DNA from: Diadema setosum
Taxonomy: Eukaryota; Echinodermata; Echinoidea; Diadematoida; Diadematidae
Length of the DNA stretch: 64,000 nucleotides
Direction of reading: 5' to 3'
Assembly: GCF_964275005.1 (NCBI RefSeq)
Contig: NC_092701.1
Location: 37,587,020-37,651,019 of the forward strand
Shown: piece by piece, positions 48,601-60,600 of the stretch
Position numbering within the stretch: position 1 is the stretch's first letter
How the letters are laid out: every line of letters begins with the position of its first letter
Notes under the pieces: model-generated
What the model saw: only the letters and a program-made list of their open reading frames with translations
The model's database searches: none
Told to the model about the DNA's origin: nothing
Program-made: the position numbers and the translations under genes

Positions 48601-51600
48601 ATATACCAGCGAACGAATAATCCATAAATTGTGTATAGTTATTGAATAATATCACTAAATGTAAAAAGTGGCTCAACTCTCCCACACTTCCCCAATACTT
48701 TGTGTAATCTAATAGTAGTGTTGCACTTGTACCTTTTTAATGACATGGTTATTCGCATTATAGAGATATTTTGTTGTTCTTCACTGTACTAGCTAATGCC
48801 ACAGGTAGCTCCAGATATAACAAAAATGTACACATATGAGGCATACTATTTGTTCATTCCTGCTAATACCAAATCACTGCTGCATGGCAGTGCAGCTATA
48901 CAGAAAATATGAAAGTTTCTTACAGCTTTGTTGCTTTTTAAGCCGAAAAATAAAAAGTACAAGCATCATGGACAAAATGAGATACAGCGTATAATGTAAA
49001 GGCAGGTTGCCGTAATCACTGTTGGTGTAATTGCTCATTCCTTAGGTGTGCTGCAACTCTCTGATAGAACAGCTGTAATATGACAAAAGTGTGTATCTGA
49101 GCTCTGCACTGAGAGAAATAAAATCAAGACAAATGGCTTTACAGCTTGGGCATTTGCATGCTCTAGAAACCATAGGAAAACATGTTTGATGTCGAAGTTT
49201 GTCGTAGGAGTTGCTTTACATTTCAAAGATTATTTTTCCAACATTTCTTGGTTTTTCAAACTATTCATCACTAGTATCTAGATAAACCTTGTGCCAACAA
49301 AAACTAACAAGTGTTGTATTAGCATTTAAATTGCAGAAGGGTGTATTCATATAGATATAAACCCTTTGCCATCAAATTTATCCTTAAAATGTGAACATAA
49401 TCCAACACAGCTCATAATCTATTATCTTAGAAACAGGAAACAGAAACTCTAGCACATCTCAGAATTGGTTGAATAATAGACCCCCCCCCAAAAAAAAAAA
49501 ACAAACAAAAAACAAACAACAAAACAACAACAACAACAAACAACAAAAAAAAAAAAAAAAAAAAAAAATCTCTGAACCCACATTTCTTCTAGGTACATCC
49601 TTTTGCCATATTTGTTTGTTTGTTTGTTCATTTCCATCTGAGAAAATGGCTGGATAGCCCATATTCAGCTACATTAAGCTGGTCTTCCATGGGGTCCAGT
49701 TGGATGTGAGGTGGGACCACTTCACCGGGTTAACCCTAAAAGGGCCGGGGGGGGGGGGGCAGAATCCGCCCCCCCCCTCGACGTTTCGCGCTATAATTCT
49801 GTAACGCGAGAAGGCCTCATCGCGAGGCTTCTTGACTTTCTTCGTTCAAGTCTCGCGCAACTTTTGAGACCAAATTTGCAACGTCCGCGCATACTTTTGC
49901 GAAGCCACGCCCATTTTTGTAACGGAATGTCGCTCCAAAACGGGCACAATTTTGTGATTTTGTGTACATTTCCTATGGAAAACAGTGCTCTGTCATGAAA
50001 GGCATAAAAACCTGATTATTTTTACAATTAATCACTTTCATTGATTAATTTTGTGCTAATTATGGTAGAAAAGTGGTCAGTGACAATTTCCAATGAAAAA
50101 ACAAAGAAAAAACAAAAGTTGAAAAACAGAGAAATACATAAGAAATTCTGAAAACAATAAAATACATAAGAACTGAAATGAGTTTTGGAAGTTTTTCTGA
50201 TGTACAATTGTTGAATATGCTAAAACAGATTTACAGATCAAAAATTAGACTCTCAATGCTTTTAATTAAGCTAAAATATCACCTTGAGCTTAATTTGCAT
50301 AATTAATTAATTAAAATTAGAAATTGATTGTTTCAAAAAATCTTTTAACACAATCTTGTAGATTATGACGCGGGTCTCACGCATGCAAAATTTCATCGCG
50401 ATCGCACCACCGATGGCCGAGATCTTGGGGGGGGGGGGCGGAATCTGCCCCCCCCCCCGGTCTGAGCATAGCCAAAAAAGCCCGGCCCCTTTAGGGTTAA
50501 ACACCCTGCTCTTGCGATGAATGAATGAAGCAGGATCTTTTACGTGCATGAGTTGTTACTCTCTCATACACGGGACCTCCATTTTATGTCCTATCCGATG
50601 GACAGTTATTCCAGCTGCAAGGTGTGCTAACTAAAACTAAAGTGAAAGCAATAGAATATTAACCCATATCCACCCGTCATATAATGCAGGTTAAAGGCTG
50701 TTGCTGCCGGTGGCGATTTCACGTACGTTCACTAAATTGTGCCATCTCAAATTCAAGGTGATGTCATTGACACTTATGAAAAGAAAACTATATTTAAATT
50801 GAAAGAGAAAGTAACAGCCTTTCATATAAGATGTAAATCAATGTCATGACATGAATTATGTGATGTTATATGACATAAGTATTTTTGTATGATTTACATA
50901 TTCATGGATAATCACATTGCTTATTCAAAAGAAACCACTAATGAAAAATTTCAATATCATTTATATAGAAAAACAACTATCAATTTTGAAATCTTCATAA
51001 TGTAAGCTTTCCGATGGTATATAACTCATAGGGTATAATGCTTACAAATATGAAAAAAATACTGAATAATAACACAAAGTTCTGCGCTCTGCGGACTAGT
51101 GTGGTTCATAAAATCATAGACTCTATGAATGGGACTACAGTAAAGTAGGCCTGTACGTACATGTACAGCAGTGTTTGATCTTACATAGATGTTGACCTAT
51201 TCTGTCAGCAGCCTGCTGTAAACCTCCGCAGTGAATACAAATCCAAATGGAAATATCAGTAACAGGAAGTGATGCAAAGGGCTGTGGGATATCAGGTCAG
51301 AGTTCATGGGCTATAATAAGCTATATAAATGATGTCACTGTTCAAGCCATTTCTGCTACGGATTATCCCGTAGATCGGCGTTCACAGTGATTGCGCAAAC
51401 TACAGGATATCCCGTAGATCGGCGGATATGGGTTGGTCAGAGGGGTGAAAGTTGTGGTGTGAATTTTCTTCAATTTGTCTCCCTGTACAAATTGAATTAA
51501 TGTAAGATCGCAACTGCTGATCTGTAATTTAACAAACATGCCAAAACAAGGCAAGTGCCATAATGTGTCTCGTCCATTCGCGTACAATTTCTTGTACGCG

Positions 51601-54600
51601 AATGGGCTATAACAGATAAAAAAAAGAGATATAACAGATAAAAAGAGATATAAAAGGGTACAAATTTATGGCAAAAAAAGAAACATCCATAAAAACTTAA
51701 CATTGGGCCCTTAAAGTTTGTTGACCCCTGCCTGTGACCTTTGACCTTGTGGTGACCATCCACTCCCCAAGGGACATCTACCATCTGAGTTTAATCACAA
51801 ACGGACCTATGGATCAAAAGTTATGACCCATAATAGAAACGCGCCATAAAAACTTAACATTGGGCTCTAAAAGTTCGTTGACCCCTGCTTGTGACCTTTA
51901 ACCTTGTGGTGATCATCCACTCCCCAAGGGACATCTACCATCAAAGTTTGGTCACAAACGGACCTATGGATCAAAAGTTATGACCCATAATAGAAACGCG
52001 CCATAAAAACTAAACATTGGGCTCTAAAAGTTTGTTGACCCATGCTTGTGACCATTGACCTTGTGGTGACCATCCACTCCCCAAGGAACATCTACCATCC
52101 AAGTTTAGTCATAAATGGAGTTATGGATCAAAAGTTATGACCCAAAATAGAAACGTGCCATAAAAACTTTACATTGGGCTCTAAAAGTTTGTTGACCCCT
52201 GCTTGTGACCTTTGACCTTGTGGTGATCATCCACTCCCCAAGGGACATCTACCATCCAAGTTTAGTCACAAACGGACCTATGGATCAAAAGTTATGACCC
52301 ATAATAGAAACGTGCCATAAAAACTTAACATTGGGCTCTAAAAGTTCGTTGACGCATGCTTATGACCATTGACCTTGTGTTGACCATCCACTCCCCAAGG
52401 GACATCTACCATCCAAGTCTGGTCACAAATGGAGTTATGGATCAAAAGTTATGACCCATAATAGAAATGCGCCATAAAAACTTAACATTGGGCCCTAAAG
52501 TTCATTGACCCCTGCCTGTGAGCTTTGACCTTGAGGTGACCTTCATATATGGTAAAATGTGAAACTTTGTATGACCCCTCTTCCCTCGAAGTTTGATTGC
52601 AATTGAAGCCCAGAGTAAAGAGTTATTGAAGTTTTTGTAGCGTTACGGACAGACGACGGACGGACGACGGATGGAGGATGGACGGACAGACGCCGCAGGC
52701 GATCCCTTAGTCTCCCCTCACTTCCGGTGGGCTCGGCAAAAAAAGGAACCACAGAGGACTCAAACCCATCATCTCCTGCTTTCCAGGCAGCGACACTACC
52801 ACCAGGCTATCCCTGGTTGACTGCAGTGACACAATGAACTTGAAACAAATACCCAAGCTCCCAAATTCTGACATTGTTATGTTAAGAAGTCTAACGGGGA
52901 CAAGGCATGAATGAATTAATTTGTTAAAGAAATTAATTTTCCTGACACTTTTGTTAAATTACACATCAGCAGTGACAAATTGAAGAAAATTCACACCTCT
53001 ACTACTATAGTCACCTACAGTGAACTACAGGGGATCAGTAAAATTCTTGCCTGTTTCCAGAGTGTGGGATAGACCACATCATTTTTGCACCCTGTTACTT
53101 ACAAGAAGTAAAATGAAATCTCTTATGGGATATGGGTTTGAGTTGTGACTCCACTCTATGTGGTATCTGAGGGAAAAAGTGTTAAGCCTTGTATTTATAT
53201 CATATCTCACTTAGTTCACACTGGGCCTTTTGTTTGCACCTTGGCATAGTGGATCATACTCTTGACTTTTTCAAACAGAGCTCCCAAGTTCAAATCCTGC
53301 CATGTGCTTTAAGGGATGGTACAGTATTGGTGGAGATGAGAAATGGGCTTTTAACTTTTTGCGAGATACCAAGAAAACACTAATGAAATAGTACAGAACA
53401 TACCATTTTAAGAGGAATTCAAAGTTTATTTGATGAAAATCGGGTTTGGAATGACTGAAACATCCAAAAACAAAGTAAAACAAAGCAATCTTAAGGCCCC
53501 CTCACACCTGAGCGAATTGCCTGAAATATGACTTGCGATGGCTGGCGAAAGGCATTTTTGGAAAAATCGTTTTCAATAGTAATTGATAGTAAGTCATATT
53601 TACCCTTCGTGTTTGGGTTCGTACACCTTCTGAACTAACAGTTGCGATTATTCAAATTCGCACGGGATTTTTGAACATGTTTAAAATTTCCCGACGAATT
53701 GAAAAATCGTCTGTCATTCGCATCTCTTATTTAGTCTGCGGTAATCGTTCGTTTATCGTTCGTGTGCTATTGTCACGCATAGTCCCTCATCGCGCTTTTG
53801 CCAAGGTGGACCGATCTCGAAAGAACTCGAAACGAAGCAACACGATGACTAAATATGACTTGCGCATAGAAACGAAGATACTATGACAAACGTATTTTCG
53901 CTTGCCATCTTCTATGCGAAGGGAAACTAAGATTGACTTTTACTGAATTTGAAAGGCGATGCATACACGAAGGCAAGTCTAAGAGATACTATGACAAACT
54001 ATGGATTGCGAAGTGATACGAATACGAGCGAATGACCTGACGAAAAAATTGGCGAATGCTGAGCTGCTCTATGTGACCAGCCACTCGCCACGCAACTCAT
54101 ATATTGTTATAAACATTCCACCTGAAAGTTTCAAAGTATCTTCAGAAAAATAGAAGATGCTGCCCGCCTCAGAGTCCAGTATTTACTGGCAATGGGTCAG
54201 AATGATATTATACATCAGCAGCTGAACCTACACCAGTTCATCAGAGGCCGATTCAGATGGAGACGAGGCTTCAGACGACGTCGTATCTGGAGAAGGACGT
54301 GACTGAACCCGGCCAGAATAAGGGCTTTTGGAATCTACGACCAGCTGTTGGTTGAGCTCCGAAGAGAAGACCCTTCGACTTTCAAGAAATTTCTCTGCAT
54401 GCCCCCTGAACTCTACGATGAAATCCTGGAGAGGGTCAGAGGAAGAATCAGGAGGCAGTACACCTGGTACAGGAAGCCGCTGGAAGAAGGTCTCAAGTTG
54501 GCAGCTATACTCTCCGTCATCTTGTGTCTGGCACCAAGTACTCCGACATTAATTTGGGTGGAGGGTGCCTGAAAACACCCCATCTGTAGTGGTCAGGGAA

Positions 54601-57600
54601 GTGTGTCAGGCCATATGTGACGAGTATGCAGATGAAGTCATGACAGCCCCTTCAACCCCTGATGGATGGAAACAACTTGCTGGAGGTGGATTCTACAAGC
54701 GGTGGAATTTTCCCCACTGTGTGGCAGCTATTGATGGCAAGCATGTGGCCATCAGAAAGCCTCCTCTGTCCGGCTCGCTATGCTGCAACTACAAGGGCTT
54801 TTTAGTATAATCCTGTTGGCTACAGTGGACAGTGACTACAAATTTATCTGGTGCGATGTTGGTGGTAGGTATGATACAATAGGGGGTAGGGGGTAGGTCG
54901 AGTCAATTTAGGGGTACGTCAGATTTGTTATTACCTCACCTCCATTGTTACTGTTTCAATATCTATTTATTTTTTTGCTAAAATGATAGCAATAGGGGCA
55001 ATTCATTTCAGTTTTTGCTTGATACCCTTTTTCTTCTAAAAAAACGTGCTTTAAGAATAATTAACAATATTGGATATTTATTTCACACAAATGATCTTTT
55101 GTGTAGAAGCAAAAAGCTGAAACTGATTGATTGATTTTATTATTATTATCATTACTCTTATCATTGTTATTATTATTATTTTATTTGGCAGAAAACATGC
55201 AATACATAATCAATTACAAAGCTCAAAACAATCAATCAATACAATAACACAAAAATACCTAAACACTGAATGCACTTGACAGGGCTGCCAGGCGTTGGGC
55301 AAGTTATCTAAATAACTGTAGTCCGCGGACCGCCCTAACCTATATCCCTTCCAGATGCATCCAGCGTTACATATTTATGTGCCACTGATCATCATAAAAT
55401 ATTCATAACTGTACTTTTTAAAATCTCTTGCTAAAAAAAAATACAAACTATGTAACAATTTGTTTCATTATAATGTTGGTATTTTTATGTATAAATTTTC
55501 AATTGATGAGCTTTCTGACATTTTTGCACTTATGTTCATAAGAAACAACTCTTTTCATATCTACCCAACTCGTCATCGTGATGACTATCACCTTCCACGT
55601 ACTCGCACAATTTTTGCGAAAAAAAAAAAAAATTACAGGCAAAAAATACTGGAATCTTCCGGCTGATTTTACTCTTTATATTTGACGTCATTAAATGTAA
55701 ATGTTGCGTAGATGATTTCTCTGGCCGCACTGCAATCTGGACTGACCTGGTCGCTTTTATACTCCTCGAGGAGCGCACACACTCGTACGAGAACGCCTGA
55801 TCTACATTCTTTTGTCTTCGTTTCCAATCGCACGCCATATCAAACCATTGCTCATTGTTCGTTCGTGTTATCGGGTCATATCAACCCTTCGCTCGCCTTC
55901 GGCCGCAATTTACTCAAAGAAGTGAACCGAAAATCGCTATCCTTCGCATGTCATATTTATCCTTCGCTTACCGTTCGTTAATCATATTTGACTTTAGTTT
56001 ATAATCGGATGATTTGAAGGCAATTTTATTTGAAATCGTTGAATTCGCGCGCATTTCGTGCGTTTTTCCCATTCGTCCCCCTTCGTCCCCCTACATTCGC
56101 TCAGGTGTGAGGGGGCTTTTAAACTAGAAATGTCGCTACGGCGACTGGTATGCCTCCCCCATAAAGCATGGTTCTCCTAATAGGTCTATAGTACAATGTC
56201 TTGACAATGTGTGATGACAGTTTCATACAATTGGCAAAATATCAAAATGACAGGTTTGCCACAAATGTGCTGAATGTTCACTTTCCTAGAACTAGGTTCA
56301 ATTGGATGAATGATTAAAACGTCGGAGTGCAGGTATTTGGGGAACTGATGATTTTTACTTGACTTTTGACCCTTTTATAAGTTTATGCATTGAGTAATTT
56401 TCAAGGTATTGAGAAAAAGTATAATTTCAGTATCAAATGGTAAAATAGTATTATCTAAACCTGACCTTTGACCTTTGACCTCACAGTTCCAAAGAGAATC
56501 ACTGTTAGGTAGAACATGCATAAATATGTAAGTTTCATGATGATACCTTGAGTTACTTTCGAGATATGGAGGAAAAAGTGCAATTTAGCACTTTCACTTG
56601 ATCTTTGACCTTTTGACCTTTGGGCAAGAAACTTCCCACAGAATAGATATTGGGTAATACATGCATACATCAAGTTAAAAAAAAATCCCTCAGGCATTGC
56701 ATAAATATAAGGAAAGTAGTGCTATTTTGAGGAGTTGACCTTGACCTTTGACCCCCTGACCTTTGACCCATGACCCCCAACTTCCCTAGATAATCACTGC
56801 CCATCGGTACATGCATATATACTAAGTTCCATGAAGATACCTTGAACCATTTGCGAGACATGGAGAAAAACATGAAATTTCAACCTTTTTTTTTCACAAA
56901 ATAACCTGTGACCTTTGACCTTTGACCCTAAAATCCAAACAAAGTATTATCCCCCCAGGATATACCCTCATACCAAGTTTGATGTAAAACCACCACACGG
57001 TTCTTGAGATATCGACAAAAACAAAATGGGACGGACAGATGGACGATCCGAAAACATTAAAAAAAACATAAAAAAGGTGGGTCCCACACTTTATTGGAAT
57101 CGCTCTGTTTTGGATATCTCAGCCATTTCAAAACCAATTTTCATCAAATAAATGTTGAATTCCTCATGGAATCACATGCTCTTTCATATTTCACAAGAGG
57201 TTTCTCATTATCTCACCAAAAAATGTTAGAAACTTGAAATTAGGTCTCAACCCAAACTATACAATCACTTTAATGTCCAAAAATGAAGTGTTCTTACCAT
57301 GATGCCACTATCAACCAAGGGGTAAAAATGGGGACCTGGCAATACTGTGGTAATGAGATTGGCAAGGCCCTATGGTAGAACAGTATGAATAATGAAGAGA
57401 CTACCCTGGATAGGTGTTAAAGACCATATTATTATTGTCATTATCAAACCCATGTCTTGGCTCATAAGGCAGATATGCTATAGGCAGATATGCTATAAGC
57501 TTCATTGCCCTTCACAATAGTCATAAAATCACTTGCCTTTCTTTCTTTCCTTGGCAACAAACTTCTTGTGTTCTGTCACCTCTAGCTTGCGTCTGATGCC

Positions 57601-60600
57601 ACAGTTGTAGAGGGAGTTTCTCACATGGTCTGGATTGGTACCAAAGTACAGCTTGTAGGATGGGTGTGTCAGAGCATACTGGGTCACAAAAGAGTTGACA
57701 GAAATATCTGTTGACAACTTTGACTCCTGACTTGGTAGTTTTTGGCTGCAGAACGAGTTTTGTTGTTGTGTTCTTGCTGCTGTTGTAGGTGTTTTTTTTT
57801 GTTTTTTTTTGTTTTTATTTTTGTTTTTTACTACTGATCATTGACCTCATGGAGAAACAAACTGTTTGCTTTTAATTGAGGCCTGTGAATTGAAGTAAAT
57901 GACAAAAATATATCAGTACTCATACTCCCAGAGGGTGAAGTTCTCATACATGTAAGTTCTGAAACAAGCTTGTTGTCCATTGTTTAGTTAAAAGCAAATC
58001 AATAAGGTACAAGTTAACTCCATTGAGCTGTGGCATCATACCTTTTAGCTCATTAAACAGTGCAGTTATCTTCTTCTTTTGTATGACTTGTGCACAGATA
58101 GGAAACCTAAAGATGTACAGTGCACAGGATGGTACAGATATCCGTGCAGTGTCAGACAGATTGCCATACAAAAACTACCAAGCACTTTCACTGATCAAAT
58201 TGAATCTTGTTGCACTATCGGCATGAACATCATTAGGGGTACAGTGACAATATCTACACATGTAATACTTTTGTACCTTTTGCATGACCTCAGTCCATGC
58301 TTTGAATCATACGCTTTTGCAGTCATTTCACACATTTTAAAAGGGCACCATATCATGCAGCTACAAAATGGCCATAACTCACACTGTTAGTATGCCACTA
58401 ACTTTTCACCCAGTTTACAGTGCCACAAAAATATCCTAAAATGCTGAAAATGAACACAAGTGGCAATGGGTCTTACTCTGAGTAGCATGGGATCCTTGAA
58501 CTTGTAATCCAGAGCCTTGTACAGACTTGGCAGACAGGCAAAGTAGCGCAAGTGACTCACCAAAACAGGTAGCATTAAGGCATGCTAGTTGCCATAGAAA
58601 CAGAAAGGAAAGAGACAGAACATAAATACAGCTGCCAGCATGACTGGACATAGATCTCCACTAGATGTGATCACAGGCACACTAAATCTTGCATTAACTT
58701 CAACTGTCATCCCACATCATTAACCCGTTGAGGATGAGTCCCGAGTATACTCGGGCAGGTGTCTACAAGAAATGCATGTTGTAGAAAAATCAGTCCGTCC
58801 TTAACAGGTTAACACATGTAAAACAGAGTAAAATCAGATACTCAGAAAATATGCATATCAAATACACACAAAACAAGTTATTTGCCAATAATAACAATAA
58901 CAATAATACCAGCTTTAATGAGTTAATGATATCATCACCTCAATACAACTTGCCATAAACTGTAAAACCAGAAATATTTGTGGCATGAAACTTTTGTGAA
59001 TTGTCACTGGCATTCAATGCATATTGCACACATTTCAATATTTCTTCTGCCAAATTTGCAAAAAATTTCATGCAAAATTCCTAGTTTTACACTAGCTTGT
59101 GCATGAAATCTTGAAATTATGATTTTTTTTTTTTTGTCAAACACAATTAAGCCTCAGTCCAAAATCATAATATAACTAACTGAACATCATTTTAAAGAGA
59201 TTCATTACGAAAAATATGATATTTCACATTTTTATGACAAAAATTCAATTTTGTCATTATTTTGATCACAATCAATGGAAAAGAATTATCAACATTTGAC
59301 TATTGCTAAAATATATTGAGTAATGTAAATTATTGTAGAGTCTGTACTTATGCTGAATTATGTAAGATTATATATATCTGTTTTGGCATGATAATCATGA
59401 AACAATATGTAAGGCGCTTAGAAACTTTGTATGAAGCACGGTAAGAATGAATGTTAATTATAATTGTTATCATTATAATTATTGTGCGGTGATGACATCA
59501 TATGCTCACCCATTCGCATATATTCATATCAATCAGGTTAAAGAAATGTTTTGCAAAAGTTAGGGAATCTTTAGAATTTCACAAATTCCTCATACTTTAA
59601 CCCTATTCTAACTGGGGGGGTCAAATTGACCCCTCCTCTACGTTTCGCGCCACGATTCCGCAACGCGCAAAGATTTTGCCGCGTCGTTTCACGACTTTTT
59701 TCATTGAAGTCTTCCGCATATTTTGAGACCAAATTTGCGACGTCCGGGTACACCGTTCTGAAGTTACGTAATGTTATGCATATGCATGTCAACCCGAAAA
59801 CAGCTCAAATTCATGATAACGTGTGCAAATTGAATGCAAATTGTGTTTTTTGGTTAAATTGATATAAATTAGATTATTTCAACTTTTAACCATTGAAATT
59901 AATCAATTCTAGTGTAAATAAGCCTGAAAAAGTGCCTACAACAAATTTTGGCAAAAAACAATAGAAAACAAAAGGTTGAAAAAACAATAAAATACATAAG
60001 AAATTAACAAAACAATAAAAAACAAATGAAATTGATTTTGATTGTGCTATTTTTTCACATGAAAATTGTTTGATATGTCTTGAGGAATTCTGACACAAAA
60101 ATTTAGCAATACTTCAGTCTTTTTAATGGAGTTATAGGTGAAAATATGATTTCATGCACAAATTTGCATAAGTCATTTATTAAAAATAGAAAGGCAATAT
60201 TTTTCTATTGTATGACCATGTAATCTTGTAGTTGACATCCAGCTCTATCTTCAGGCAAAATTTCGCGGCGATTGCGCAATCGGTGGCCGAGATCTGAAGG
60301 GGGGTTCAAATTGACCCCCCCCCCCCCCCAGTAAAAACTTGGTCTCAAATAGCCCAGTTAGAATAGGGTTAATTCAATTTTGATAAGATTATAATTGTTG
60401 TGCTTGTAGCAATTTGCTTTTTCTTCCCAGACAACTTGTATACTAAACTAGAAATGAATTTCTAAGAGATGATTATAATGTACATGAGAAAGCAGCTTTC
60501 ACAGGATTTCAAAATGACACTAAAATTTGTAATACAACAAGGCTCCTCCTCACCTGGCACATGTCAACACCAATCCCTGTTGATAGGATACCCTCACTGC

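Larger units (their letters stand above)
53494..56118 (+). mobile_element. Harbinger DNA transposon, 2.6 kb, decayed
   Basis: Ends AGGCCCCCTCACACCTGAGC and, as complement, AAGCCCCCTCACACCTGAGC. The 3-bp duplication TTA is at 53491-53493 and 56119-56121, as expected for PIF/Harbinger. Long, diverged inverted ends full of 'TATGACTTGCG'/'TTCGC' motifs surround a broken transposase (54327-54876) and LINE insertions (55010-55665). Confidence 0.88.

Noticed and set aside
51701-52540. CRISPR array (regular spacing)
   Set aside because: Eukaryotic context, and entire 157-bp units repeat instead of short repeats with unique spacers.
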